Origin: Spirosoma profusum
GTDB taxonomy: Bacteria; Bacteroidota; Bacteroidia; Cytophagales; Spirosomataceae
Assembly: GCF_014699005.1 (NCBI RefSeq)
Contig: NZ_JACWZY010000032.1
Location: 1 to 64,000, forward strand
Reading direction: 5' to 3'
DNA: 64,000 nucleotides
Shown here piece after piece: positions 35,894-45,298 of the stretch. Under the pieces are notes generated by a model. That model saw nothing but the letters and a program-made list of their open reading frames with translations. It did not search any database and had not been told where the DNA came from. Made by a program: the position numbers and the translations under genes. Position 1 is the stretch's first letter. Each line of letters begins with the position of its first letter.

Positions 35894-36295
35894 ATGAATC
35901 AACCATCACGCAGACGTTTTCTTAAAAAAAGTGTAGTCGCCGGATTGGGCGCAAGTTTGCCTGCTAACGTAGCAGCACCGGGCGAATTGTTTGTTCATCA
36001 CGTATTGTTTTACCTGAAAAATGCAGGTAACCAAGCTGATAAAGCCAAGCTGCTGGAAGGATTGAACAAACTGGCGAAGTGCCCTACCATTAAATTGGTC
36101 AATATTGGCACGCCCGCTGCCACCAATCGGGAAGTTATCGAGCGGAACTACACCTATTCCTGGCTATGCTTTTTCGATAGCCCTGCCGACGAGGAAGCGT
36201 ATCAGAAACACCCCATTCACGACGATTTCCGGAACAATTACGCCCACCTCTGGGAGAAAGTTGTTATCTACGATTCCATAGGGCCAAAACGGTAG
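35894..36295 (+). CDS. Tat-exported Dabb (stress-responsive A/B barrel) protein
   Basis: A 133-residue protein from the ATG at 35894. MNQPSRRRFLKKSVVAGLGA is a twin-arginine signal. The frame is open to 35861 but that part lies in a palindrome arm. The mature domain, LFVHHVLFYLKNAGNQADKA and SWLCFFDSPADEEAYQKHP, followed by HDDFRNNYAHLWEKV, matches the small dimeric Dabb ferredoxin-like fold. Dabb proteins have varied roles. Tat export suggests that it folds or binds a ligand before crossing the membrane. Confidence 0.85.
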   Translation: MNQPSRRRFLKKSVVAGLGASLPANVAAPGELFVHHVLFYLKNAGNQADKAKLLEGLNKLAKCPTIKLVNIGTPAATNREVIERNYTYSWLCFFDSPADEEAYQKHPIHDDFRNNYAHLWEKVVIYDSIGPKR

Positions 36296-36296
36296 A

Positions 36297-36369
36297 GTCA
36301 TGAATAATGCACAATGGATAATGTTGGGCGTTGATGGTCAAACATTATCCATTGTGCATTATTCATGAC
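36297..36369. terminator. Perfect 29-bp inverted repeat between convergent genes
   Basis: Arms 36297-36325 and 36341-36369 (GTCATGAATAATGCACAATG and complement) pair perfectly with a 15-base loop. It sits between the Dabb gene and the convergent hybrid kinase gene, and its right arm covers the kinase stop codon. Likely bidirectional terminator. Confidence 0.75.
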
Positions 36370-39300
36370 TTATCCTGCGTTGCTAAAAAATCCTTAAAAG
36401 CATCTTCCAGAGCCTTTAAAGCTTCAGCCAGGCCGCTGGTATCATTGACTTTCAGTTTGGCTTCAGCCGTCTTGGCAATATCGGCTACACGAGCTACTCC
36501 AATAGTACCTGCGCTGCCTTTAAGCGTGTGTAGATGGCTTTTTACGGTTGGAATATCCCCGAGTCCATAGGCAGATATGGCTCCGTTAACAAGCTCGGTA
36601 GCTTCGGTGACGAACTCCTCCATAATACTGTCGACCAACTCCTGACCACCAATATCCCGCAGTTGGCCCACAATGTCGGCATCGATGATGGGAAGTGCTG
36701 GCTCAGACGCTGGCGCAATCGGTTTTGGGGCTGGTGTCGATGTTTCGGCCTGTTTTGCCCGGCGGACATCAACAATCTCTTTCACTTTCGCAATCAGGCT
36801 TTGGGCACGTATCGGCTTGGCGATGTAATCGTCGAGGCCCTGGCTTAAGAATCGCTCCCGATCTTCTTTCATCGAATAAGCCGTCATGGCAACGATAGTC
36901 GGTAAGGCTTTCCCGAATTGCTTCCGCAATTGGCGGGTTGTTTCAACGCCGTCCATATCAGGCATCTGAATATCCATGAAAATGACATCGAAGGGTGGGG
37001 TAGAAGGCAGAGAGGTAAGTGCAGAGGATTGTGCTTCTAAGTCCATTCCATGCCCCGTTCCCCATGCCCCATGCTCTTTCCCCTCTGCCCGCTGCGTTAC
37101 CTCCGCAATGGCCGCCGGCCCACTGTCGGCGGTAGTGACGACACAGCCGGATTTGCGTAGAATTTCGCTGGCTACTTTCCGGTTTACCGCGTTGTCATCC
37201 ACCAGCAGTACGTTCGGATGATACGTTGAGAAGAAGTTTGCCAATGCAATTTCAGCTACTTCGGTGGTTTGCTGAATCGGGCTGATGGACGTTTCTTTTA
37301 ACTCGATAATGAACCAGAACGTACTGCCCATACCCACCGTCGACTCTACACCAACTTCGCCTTTCATCAGATGGGCCAACTCTTTGGAAATCGCCAGACC
37401 CAGACCCGTACCGCCAAACGACTTCCGCGACGACGTATCGACCTGGCTGAATGAATTAAATAACAGGCTGATATTCTGAGCCGAAATGCCAATACCTGAA
37501 TCTATTACCGCTACCCGAATCCGATTGAATTTGCCCCGTTTACTGAGCAGTTTTGCTTCCACCCGAATGCTGCCATGTTCGGTAAATTTGATAGCATTCG
37601 AAGTCATGTTCGACAAAATCTGGAGCAGCCGCGTCTGGTCGGCAATAACGAACGTAGGCAGATCGGGGGCCAGGTGATACGTTAGTTCGTTGTCTTTGGA
37701 GTTGGCCTGCTGCCCGAACAGCGCGATTAGTTTTTCGAAAATCTCTTTGAAAGCGATCGGCGCTTCGTGCAGCACCATCTTACCAGCTTCAATTTTCGAC
37801 AAATCCAGAATATCATTCAGAATATTGAGCAGCGTTTCCGACGAACGTTTTACGGTTTTGACGTAACCACGCTGTTCGTCATCGAGTCGCGTATCGTTCA
37901 GCAGGTCAATCATGCCGATGACCCCGTTCATGGGGGTTCTGATTTCGTGGCTCATGTTGGCCAGAAATTGCTCCTTCACCTTCAGCGAGCGCTCCGCTTC
38001 GTCTTTCGCTTTCCCTAATTCGGCCGATTGTCGTTTCAGCTCAGAAATGTCGCGGGCCAGTACGGCTACAACGGAACCATTACCAGGTTCGTCGTTGAGC
38101 ATCAGCATGTTAAACATAAACTGTCGCTCACTGCCGTCTTTCCGGCGCATACTTGCTTCAAAATTCCGCAGGCTTCGGTTACGGCCCACTTTGAACATGG
38201 CCCGACGAATGGCATTCTGATCTATGAAATACTGGCTGATATCCTGCCCAAGCACTTCTTCGGGCGTGTAGCCCATTCGCTTGAAAACCGACGGGCTGAT
38301 CATGGTGATACGCCCTTTGCGGTCGACGCGGGCGTAGATATCCTGAAGGTTTTCGAAAATACCCCGGAATTTTTCTTCACTCTGGCGGGTCGCAATTTCG
38401 GCGCGTCGGCGGTTGGTAATGTTACGTGCAATTCCCGACACTTCTTCAATCAGACCGCCCGCCAGCATAATTGGGTTCAGGTGAAACTCGAAAAAGTTCT
38501 CACCCGAGGACGTCATGAAGTTGAGTTCAAAATTCTGCGCAAAACCCCGGAACGCCTGCCGATACCGATCTTCGATTTCCTTCCGATTTTCGTCACCAAC
38601 AATACGCCAGCCTAGTTCGGGCGTACTATGCTGATTAGCAGAAAGCTCGTTCAGCGAAAATCCTGCCAGGCGTGCGTAGTTTTTATTGAACGACGTTAAT
38701 TGCAACGCTTTGTTAACCGACCAGATCAGATACGTACTATTGTCGAAAATGGCCTGTAAACGAGCATTTTGTTTATCCAGACGGGCCTCAGATTGCTTGC
38801 GGGCAATAGCCAGAGCCACTTGTCCCGAAATAAATTCGAGCAACTCCAGATCACGGGGGCCGTAGGTTTGCGCATCGGTATACGACTTCACGCCAATAAT
38901 GCCCGTAATCTCGTCGCCAATACGTAGTGGAGCCGTGAGCATCACCTGAGGCTGCTTCTGACCGTATAAATCAACCTGCTTCTGATCGGCCAATTGCCGG
39001 ACGTCTTTTTCGTATAAAAACAGCGGTTTATTGGCCAGGATCGTGTATTCAATAATTCCATTGCCGAGCTTCCGTTTGGTGAACCGCATGTTGCTGCCGA
39101 AGTACTCATCGACGTAATACGGGAACGATAGGTACGTTTTACTGGAGTCGTAGAGGGCGATGAAGAAGTTACGGGCATCGATGATATTGCCCAGTTCTTC
39201 GTGAATCTTTTGGTACAACTCGCCGAGATTGGGCGTATTGATGGTCCAGTTGGCGATACTATAATACAGTTTCTGCGATTTTTCGGCGCGAATTTTGCCT

Positions 39301-40118
39301 GTAGTATCGTGCAGAATACAACGGAACGCAGTTGGGCGGCCATTCTCGAAGCGGCAGTTGACACTCCCTGACAGAAAAAGAGTTTTGCCCGACTTACTCC
39401 GAAAAACGGTTTCAAAATACGGAAGTTTGTCGCCTTCCTGAATACGTTTCAGCAAACCCAGGGTGCTGCTGAGGTAGTCGGGATGAAGTACGTCGCGCAG
39501 GTTCAGGACCGAAATTTCGTCGGAATTATAGCCCAGTACCTCGCGCCAGGCACGGTTCACGAAAATGAACTTTCCGTCGAGGGTGAGTAACTGAATTAAG
39601 TCAGACGTATTATCGACTAAATCCTGCAACTGCGCATTCGTATTCGACAGGGCCGAAGCGACGCGTCGTTTGTTCGTTACGTCTTCGCCAATGATGGTGA
39701 ACGAAGGCGACTGACCGTCGGTGCTGTTAACGATGAATGAGTTGAGCTGGACGTTACGTTGGGCTCCGCTTCGGGCCAGAAGAACGATTTCTCGCTGTTC
39801 CGGAAAACTGCCTTTCTGCGACGCTTCCTCGAATTCCGATTCGATACGGGCGCGGTCGGCGGGCGGAATAAAAATGTCGAAGAAATTTCGACCGACGATA
39901 TCGGCTGGTTGCCAGGCGGTTACTCGGTACGTGTAAGGATTTGCATACGTTAACGTACCATCCTGTTCGACGGTCAGACCAACCAGGTTAAGCTGATCGA
40001 CGGTTTGGCGAACATCGAAGGTATGTTTCGCGTCGGTTCCGTTCAGGCCGTCGCGTTCGTGGTGGAGCCGTTCAATTTCGGCTACTAATTCATCTTTGGT
40101 TTTGGCAGACCAGGGCAT
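36363..40118 (-). CDS. Hybrid sensor histidine kinase with PAS, GAF, REC and Hpt domains
   Basis: The 1251-residue cytoplasmic protein begins with a short coiled coil. PAS domains lie at about 45-155 and 160-285, a GAF domain at about 310-450, and two more PAS domains at about 455-700. HisKA has the phosphoacceptor in FLANMSHEIRTPMNGVIG (His about 724). HATPase_c shows AVIDSGIGIS and GGTGLGLAI. REC starts NVLLVDDNAVNRK (about 969) and has IFMDIQMPDMDG (Asp about 1048). Hpt has VKSHLHTLKGSAGTIG (His about 1196). No transmembrane helix is seen. The distance from DD to the phospho-Asp is about 76 residues instead of about 45, because about 30 residues (1009-1038) are inserted. The insert has palindromic DNA. 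Confidence 0.93.
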   Translation of the reverse strand: MPWSAKTKDELVAEIERLHHERDGLNGTDAKHTFDVRQTVDQLNLVGLTVEQDGTLTYANPYTYRVTAWQPADIVGRNFFDIFIPPADRARIESEFEEASQKGSFPEQREIVLLARSGAQRNVQLNSFIVNSTDGQSPSFTIIGEDVTNKRRVASALSNTNAQLQDLVDNTSDLIQLLTLDGKFIFVNRAWREVLGYNSDEISVLNLRDVLHPDYLSSTLGLLKRIQEGDKLPYFETVFRSKSGKTLFLSGSVNCRFENGRPTAFRCILHDTTGKIRAEKSQKLYYSIANWTINTPNLGELYQKIHEELGNIIDARNFFIALYDSSKTYLSFPYYVDEYFGSNMRFTKRKLGNGIIEYTILANKPLFLYEKDVRQLADQKQVDLYGQKQPQVMLTAPLRIGDEITGIIGVKSYTDAQTYGPRDLELLEFISGQVALAIARKQSEARLDKQNARLQAIFDNSTYLIWSVNKALQLTSFNKNYARLAGFSLNELSANQHSTPELGWRIVGDENRKEIEDRYRQAFRGFAQNFELNFMTSSGENFFEFHLNPIMLAGGLIEEVSGIARNITNRRRAEIATRQSEEKFRGIFENLQDIYARVDRKGRITMISPSVFKRMGYTPEEVLGQDISQYFIDQNAIRRAMFKVGRNRSLRNFEASMRRKDGSERQFMFNMLMLNDEPGNGSVVAVLARDISELKRQSAELGKAKDEAERSLKVKEQFLANMSHEIRTPMNGVIGMIDLLNDTRLDDEQRGYVKTVKRSSETLLNILNDILDLSKIEAGKMVLHEAPIAFKEIFEKLIALFGQQANSKDNELTYHLAPDLPTFVIADQTRLLQILSNMTSNAIKFTEHGSIRVEAKLLSKRGKFNRIRVAVIDSGIGISAQNISLLFNSFSQVDTSSRKSFGGTGLGLAISKELAHLMKGEVGVESTVGMGSTFWFIIELKETSISPIQQTTEVAEIALANFFSTYHPNVLLVDDNAVNRKVASEILRKSGCVVTTADSGPAAIAEVTQRAEGKEHGAWGTGHGMDLEAQSSALTSLPSTPPFDVIFMDIQMPDMDGVETTRQLRKQFGKALPTIVAMTAYSMKEDRERFLSQGLDDYIAKPIRAQSLIAKVKEIVDVRRAKQAETSTPAPKPIAPASEPALPIIDADIVGQLRDIGGQELVDSIMEEFVTEATELVNGAISAYGLGDIPTVKSHLHTLKGSAGTIGVARVADIAKTAEAKLKVNDTSGLAEALKALEDAFKDFLATQDKS
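37005..37090. repeat. In-frame palindromic insertion within receiver domain
   Basis: Arms at about 37005-37022 (AGGCAGAGAGGTAAGTGC read on the plus strand) and 37073-37090 pair at about 14-15 of 18 positions. The core is rich in CATGCCCC units. It encodes about 30 extra residues (HGAWGTGHGMDLEAQ) in the kinase receiver domain. Confidence 0.6.
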
Positions 40119-40498
40119 GAGGTACGTGGGTGATAAACAAATAGCCAGGGTTTGGGAACGTAGCAGTTGCGCAAACAGACTGGTTAAATTTATAAAAAAT
40201 GCTGGTTTTCGACAATGACGTATCCGTGTTACGTCGTCTTACGAATGCTCATTTGGTAATTGTTATTTGATCACAAAGAACGCAAAAGTCACCGAACAGT
40301 AAGTCTATGCATTCTTTGCGAATTCCTTTACGTTCTTTGCGCCGGGCCGCCGGTGCGGTTAAAAAAGCAAAACACTGCCTAGCGTTTGTATAACAGATTA
40401 TTGCGTGATTCAATTCGACAAATAGCGTCTGATTATCCAGTCAGATGAATCACTGTATAATAAGTATTGCTTATTTTGCTACGTTTCGGTTTATACCC
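40119..40498. other. Divergent intergenic region
   Basis: No convincing gene. It separates the minus-strand hybrid kinase from the plus-strand PKD lipoprotein and must hold both promoters. It contains the degenerate palindrome at 40273-40339. A longer version of the lipoprotein frame (from 40445) is not favoured. Confidence 0.5.
40273..40339. repeat. Degenerate palindrome (CAAAGAACGCAAAG type)
   Basis: CAAAGAACGCAAAAG (40273-40287) pairs with CCTTTACGTTCTTTG (40325-40339), about 13 of 15. A further ATTCTTTGCG copy lies at 40311-40320. Confidence 0.5.
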
Positions 40499-40834
40499 AT
40501 GTTGCAACGATGTTTTTGTATGTTGGTTTTGCTGGTCATGATGGCCTGCGAACCGTTTGATCTGGAGAAGAAAAATTTCCCGACCTGTGTTCCGCCAAAG
40601 GCTGCGATTGGCGTCAGTATCGGGCGGCTCGATGTTACGTTTTTTCTGGAAAATCAGGAAGGTGACATTGGCGTGGCCGGCTGGGACCCTGGCGATGGCA
40701 AAGGAAAAGGCCGGGTTGGCACGCGCGTTACGTATACCTACGAAAAAGCGGGCGAATACAACGTTACGCTTGTACTCGCTAATGAGTGTGATGACAAGTT
40801 TACCACAACGCGTAAAATCACTGTACAAAACTGA
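40499..40834 (+). CDS. Small lipoprotein with PKD-like domain
   Basis: A 111-residue product from the ATG at 40499 (MLQRCFCMLVLLVMMACEPF), where the lipobox cysteine follows MMA. A start at 40445 would add 18 residues before the signal. The mature part has a PKD-type beta-sandwich signature, VAGWDPGDGKGKGRVG, TRVTYTYEKAGEYNVTLVL, which is a common binding module. The stop codon overlaps the next ATG by one base (TGATG), so the two genes are translationally coupled. Confidence 0.8.
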   Translation: MLQRCFCMLVLLVMMACEPFDLEKKNFPTCVPPKAAIGVSIGRLDVTFFLENQEGDIGVAGWDPGDGKGKGRVGTRVTYTYEKAGEYNVTLVLANECDDKFTTTRKITVQN

Positions 40835-41874
40835 TGCCTGCTCTACGTTTTCTTTTCACATTCTTACTAGGCATACTGTTGGTCGGAAGCGTTCAGGCGC
40901 AGGAACGGGTTCGTAATATTCGGATGCGTGCCCTCGACGCCGGACAACTCGAAGTAATTTATGATTTGACGGTGGCCCGGCCGGGCGATTCCATCTACCT
41001 GGAAGTTCGGAGTCGGTTACGGGGAACCCTGCGTATCCTGCCAGAATACGTTCGGGGCGATATTGGGACGCGTGTTACGGTTGGTGCCGACCGACGTATC
41101 GTCTGGAATGCGGTAGCCAATGGGTATCCGCTCAATGAAGAAATTCGGGCCTTTGTGCAGGTAAAAACAAATGTATTTCCAGCCGTTACTCAAACTCCGT
41201 CTGTCCCGCCAGCCGTCACTACGCCCCGCTCAGAAACGGTTGCGCCTAAACCGATCCCGATAGAGCCTAAAGTCGACGTAGCAACTGCCGAAACGCCTAA
41301 AACTGAAGAGCCCAAATCGGATCGAAAACGGAGACGAGAAAAGCCCGTTGCGGTGGTTGCGGATACAACGAAACCCAAGTCTGCCGATATTGAACCACCT
41401 GTGGCCCAGCAACCGACAACCCCAGACGATACAGCCCGTCGGCCCAAAATGCGTTACGTTGGGCCATTGTGGGGCGTTGTGTCGGCGGTGGCGCCGGGCA
41501 TAGGAAACATATTTGTACAGTTGCCAAAACCACGAGTGGGTCTTCGACCGTTACTCACGGTAGCCTGTTATGGATTAGTGGCCTACGGTTTATCGGAGCG
41601 GCAAAAATCGCAGGATGTCTATAAAGTATATCAGGAACAGAAAAATCTGTCGGCTGGCGAACCCTATTATCAAACCGCCAATGATCATTACCACAAGTAT
41701 TTTCTGGCTACCCGGGGCGCAATGATTATGGCCGCTGCCGATGTGATTCTGACGGTGCTACGTGGTGTTCGAAATAGCCATATTCAAAAAGAAGCGGCTC
41801 GTTATCAGGGCTTTACAGTTCAACCTGGTGTACAGGCAGGGCAACCGACAGCCGTAGTACGTTACTCATTTTAA
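40834..41874 (+). CDS. Secreted or membrane protein with N-terminal Ig-like and C-terminal helical region
   Basis: The 346-residue protein has a signal peptide (MPALRFLFTFLLGILLVGSVQAQ). About 25-110 is an Ig-like beta domain (GQLEVIYDLTVARPGDSIYL; DRRIVWNAVANGYPLNEEI) often found at the start of Bacteroidota envelope proteins. A proline-, threonine- and lysine-rich linker follows (about 115-205). The C-terminal part has two hydrophobic segments (LLTVACYGLVAYGLSE; LATRGAMIMAAADVILTVL), as in DUF5683-like proteins. Its start is coupled to the PKD lipoprotein stop, which suggests a shared complex. Confidence 0.7.
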   Translation: MPALRFLFTFLLGILLVGSVQAQERVRNIRMRALDAGQLEVIYDLTVARPGDSIYLEVRSRLRGTLRILPEYVRGDIGTRVTVGADRRIVWNAVANGYPLNEEIRAFVQVKTNVFPAVTQTPSVPPAVTTPRSETVAPKPIPIEPKVDVATAETPKTEEPKSDRKRRREKPVAVVADTTKPKSADIEPPVAQQPTTPDDTARRPKMRYVGPLWGVVSAVAPGIGNIFVQLPKPRVGLRPLLTVACYGLVAYGLSERQKSQDVYKVYQEQKNLSAGEPYYQTANDHYHKYFLATRGAMIMAAADVILTVLRGVRNSHIQKEAARYQGFTVQPGVQAGQPTAVVRYSF

Positions 41875-41956
41875 CAATATCTTTGTCCAGAACATAGTGA
41901 AGATACGTAGTAATTTCAGTACAAAATTCGTTAACTAACTAGCCAACCTGAAACCT

Positions 41957-43597
41957 ATGCGTTTACTTCTCACGATTAGCTTTATGCTCCTGTTTATAGG
42001 TAGCATCGTTGCCCAGCCTGCCGGGCGACGTAGCAAATCAACCGTGTATTCGGCTTCCGGCGAATGGCAGAAAATAACGCTTCAACCAGCAGCGTCCGGC
42101 AGTAGTACCCCATCAGCTCCGGTTGTTCAGCCGAACCCATCGGCCAGCCAGCCCAATAACCCAACTAGTCAGCCGATTACCCCAACCACTCAACCAACTG
42201 AATCCGTGGTTCGAACGGAGCCGAAACCTGCTTCTACAGCCCCAACGACAATGCCCAGTTCAGGTTTTCGTCCGGCTTTTACAGGTGATTTTGTCACCAA
42301 TCGAAACGGCTGGAAAGCAGGTAACAAAGGGGATTACAACTACCAGATTGGGATGGGCCGCTACAGTATCCGCAAACGTAAAGCGAGTACTCGTCAGGTC
42401 GCTTTCAGTTACGTATCATTACCAAACGACATTAATCTGAACCGCGATGATGCCTTTACCATCAAGGTAGACGTAATGGCCGATTCGGGGCGGGTGCCAA
42501 CCGGAGGCCTTTTGTTTGGAGTGAAAGATTCGCTTAATTTTTGTGCGTTTACCCTGAATAGCAAGGGCGAAACGTCCATAATTCGCGTCACGAACGGTGA
42601 AGCCTACGGCGATTACATGCCCGGTGATTTTTTTGCACCTGGCGTTCCTGTCGAGAAGAATCGTGACCGGCTCACCATCCGACGTAACAAAGAGTCCCTC
42701 TCGTTTTACGTTAATGAACAGGAAGTACGTGGTAGCCCTTATGCGTTCAAAACACTGCCAGGCAATGGCGTTGGCCTCATAACCGATGCCTCCTGGACAA
42801 CGTTTCAGAAACTAACGGTTACCGTAGGGACATCCCCATCCGATCCGCCACCAACGCCTGTGTCTCTGCCGGTTACGCGCCCAACAACCACCAGTCGCTC
42901 TGCCAGCCCGACTTTGACAACGGCCACCAACGTATCGACAGTTGCGGCTAACCCGCCTACGAAGAACGATGTGGCAAGTAGCACTTCGGCACTGGTTACA
43001 GCAACTCGTCCCGAAACCAGCGCCAATAAACCGACCAACATAACATTTAGCGAGCTGTTTGCGGACAATCAGAATAAATGGCTGGTTGGGCAGACGGGCG
43101 GTTATGAATTTGAAGTGGCAAAGAGCAGCTACTTCATTCGTAAAACGTCAGCAAGCACTTCACGAGCGGGTTATGGTTATATTAATCTCCCAACAGCCCT
43201 AGATCTGAATAAAGCTGAGTCGTTTACTATTACGGTCGATATGATCGTTCCGCCGGGTATTCAACCCAATGCGGGACTGGTAATTGGGGTAAATGATGAA
43301 GATAATCTCTGCGAATTTCGAGTAGCTGATCGCCAGAAAGTCATTGTGAAATCACTACGTAACGGTCTGTCATCCCCCACGTATATGCCGGGTAAGCCAA
43401 TACCTGCCCGAGTTCCGATCAATCAGGAAACCAATACGTTGATGATTCAGAAGCGAAATAAAAAGCTTTACTTTTACGTCAATAACCGCGAGGTAGAAAG
43501 CAGCCCTTACGAGTTTAAACCCTTCTCAGGTAATAAAATTGGCTTTGTTTCGGCTGCGCAGGCCGTAAAATTTCAGAATCTGAAAGTAGTGAAGTGA
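41957..43597 (+). CDS. Secreted protein with two tandem LamG-like domains
   Basis: The 546-residue protein begins with a signal peptide (MRLLLTISFMLLFIGSIVAQ). Two homologous domains of about 180 residues (about 110-290 and 360-546) are separated by Pro/Thr/Ser linkers. Each starts with a G-W/K-W aromatic patch (NRNGWKAGNKGDYNYQIGMG; QNKWLVGQTGGYEFEVAKSS) and ends with YFYVNNREVESSPYEFKPF-type strands, a concanavalin-like or LamG-like jelly roll. A glycan-binding role is plausible. No catalytic residue is obvious. Confidence 0.75.
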   Translation: MRLLLTISFMLLFIGSIVAQPAGRRSKSTVYSASGEWQKITLQPAASGSSTPSAPVVQPNPSASQPNNPTSQPITPTTQPTESVVRTEPKPASTAPTTMPSSGFRPAFTGDFVTNRNGWKAGNKGDYNYQIGMGRYSIRKRKASTRQVAFSYVSLPNDINLNRDDAFTIKVDVMADSGRVPTGGLLFGVKDSLNFCAFTLNSKGETSIIRVTNGEAYGDYMPGDFFAPGVPVEKNRDRLTIRRNKESLSFYVNEQEVRGSPYAFKTLPGNGVGLITDASWTTFQKLTVTVGTSPSDPPPTPVSLPVTRPTTTSRSASPTLTTATNVSTVAANPPTKNDVASSTSALVTATRPETSANKPTNITFSELFADNQNKWLVGQTGGYEFEVAKSSYFIRKTSASTSRAGYGYINLPTALDLNKAESFTITVDMIVPPGIQPNAGLVIGVNDEDNLCEFRVADRQKVIVKSLRNGLSSPTYMPGKPIPARVPINQETNTLMIQKRNKKLYFYVNNREVESSPYEFKPFSGNKIGFVSAAQAVKFQNLKVVK

Positions 43598-43676
43598 AAA
43601 ATTAGTCGATAGTTAGTAGTTGCCAGTTTCTGACGTTGGTAGCCACTGACTATCAACTATCGGCTAATTTTTCACT
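43593..43676. terminator. 22-bp inverted repeat between convergent genes
   Basis: AGTGAAAAATTAGTCGATAG, part of the arm 43593-43614, matches the complement of 43655-43676 at 21 of 22 positions. It overlaps the stop codons of both flanking genes. Likely bidirectional terminator of the palindrome class. Confidence 0.7.
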
Positions 43677-45088
43677 ACTATCCCTGAACGATTGATGACC
43701 AGGGTCTCCCCGTTCAAAAATACCTTTGCCTGATTATCACGGAAAGGCGTAACGGCTTCATAGTCTGGATTAATAACCCACTCGTCTGCCTCATCTACAA
43801 ATCCCCAACGTCCGTTACTTCGGGCTCGACGCCAGCCGCGTTCATCGGTACCCAACTCGACTTTATCGTAAGGTTTATCCCCAAATACTTCCTGATATTT
43901 TCCTTGCCGGGCATTGGCCGCCGTTGTTGGTTTCTCGTCTGCAAGGTTCGGAGGAGCGTTTCGAGGGGTTTCTTCAACAACGGTTTTGGGTTGTTTGTCA
44001 GCAGCTACCGATGGCGGAGTGTTTAAAGCTGGGTCAGACGTATCGGTGGCTTCATCAGTAACTTCTGGTTTTTTTTCTGGCTCTTCAGTGGCGGATTCCT
44101 GGCGAGACTTTTTTTCCAGAAAAGCACCCGATGTTTGTTCGGTCTTCTTCTTCGGTTCGGCTGGAGTATCGTTGGATTCGCTATTTTTAATAAACCAGTA
44201 AATGATGGCCAGGAGCGCCAGCGCAAACAAAATTCCATAAATGCCACTTCGGTCGGGTTGAATTACGTCAACCCGAACTGTACTTAATGGATTATTATTG
44301 ACATCAAAAAGCGTATAATCTGTACTCTTCGACGGCTTTACCCAGCCTCGATTACTAGGAGAGAGCCCTTCGCCCAGATCGTCGATAGTAACGGCAAGTA
44401 AATTCTCTACCTCCCACGCCAGTGTTACAGTCTGCCCTTTACGTATGCGAGCGGGTGTCGCTGTGAACGACCGCACTACCGGTGGCATTTCGGGCTGGCT
44501 CTGAGCTTTCTTCTGTTGATCAATTTTCTGCTGCTCAATAGCATCAAAAAATGATTCCGTTGACGTATTGGTTGGAGCAGACTGAGGTTCTATAGGTCTC
44601 GACGTAACAACTGGAACAGTTGATTTTTTTGCATCGGCCTCATCCTCAAGTAAATCCTCGTATGTATTGGATGGAGCCGGTGGAGGAACCACTGCGACCG
44701 GCGGAGACGTAGTGACCGGAACGACAGGTTCAGCAGGTTTGACCGGCGGTGGCGCGATACGTTTCAGAACAGTTGGTACCCAGCGATTTCTGACAAAATC
44801 AGCGGAAAGTTTCAACGACGTAGCTGCATTCACAATCTGCGCTAAATCCTGGTTCACCAAATGACTGCGTGACGGCTCGGCTAGTCGCACAATACGGGCC
44901 TGTATGTTCTGAAACAGTATCGAATTATTAGCAACTTCCTGGCTTATTTCGGTGGCTCGTTTGAGGGCATCGGCCAGGGGAATACCCACCTGTTGGGCGT
45001 CCTGAAGATAGCCATTGGTGCGCCAAACGTCGGGGCCGTCAAGCACAATGGCTTCACGGAGTCGGTCGATCAGTTCGGTTTCCGTCAT
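43664..45088 (-). CDS. Membrane protein with Ig-like domain and C-terminal WG repeat
   Basis: A 474-residue protein from the ATG at 45088, preferred over 45118 because the extra ten residues are low in character. The N-terminal about 125 residues are helical and unknown. A Pro-rich, acidic linker follows. An Ig-like module contains ATPARIRKGQTVTLAWEVEN and KPSKSTDYTLFDVNN (about 210-285), then a membrane helix (GILFALALLAIIYWFI). The distal part is disordered and charged, ending in one WG repeat (NGRWGFVDEADEWVINPDYE). It is probably a cytoplasm-to-periplasm anchored scaffold. Orientation is uncertain. Confidence 0.75.
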   Translation of the reverse strand: MTETELIDRLREAIVLDGPDVWRTNGYLQDAQQVGIPLADALKRATEISQEVANNSILFQNIQARIVRLAEPSRSHLVNQDLAQIVNAATSLKLSADFVRNRWVPTVLKRIAPPPVKPAEPVVPVTTSPPVAVVPPPAPSNTYEDLLEDEADAKKSTVPVVTSRPIEPQSAPTNTSTESFFDAIEQQKIDQQKKAQSQPEMPPVVRSFTATPARIRKGQTVTLAWEVENLLAVTIDDLGEGLSPSNRGWVKPSKSTDYTLFDVNNNPLSTVRVDVIQPDRSGIYGILFALALLAIIYWFIKNSESNDTPAEPKKKTEQTSGAFLEKKSRQESATEEPEKKPEVTDEATDTSDPALNTPPSVAADKQPKTVVEETPRNAPPNLADEKPTTAANARQGKYQEVFGDKPYDKVELGTDERGWRRARSNGRWGFVDEADEWVINPDYEAVTPFRDNQAKVFLNGETLVINRSGIVVKN

Positions 45089-45298
45089 AGGTTTTACTGC
45101 TGAATGAGTGGGTGTCACGCAAGAGTGTTCGACAAGTAAACACCGAATCTCATTTGAACGTCACAAAATTAGATTGATAATCTACTGAAATGTAAAAAAG
45201 CCTCATTTTCTGGCTCAACACGCGTTCAATAAACGGTTACTACGTATGTCAATAATGGTAGTTTAGGGAGTGGACAAGCTTTTTATTACTAACGCTGA

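Noticed and set aside
38028..38615. 195-residue plus-strand frame inside the hybrid kinase gene
   Set aside because: Antisense to well-supported PAS domains.
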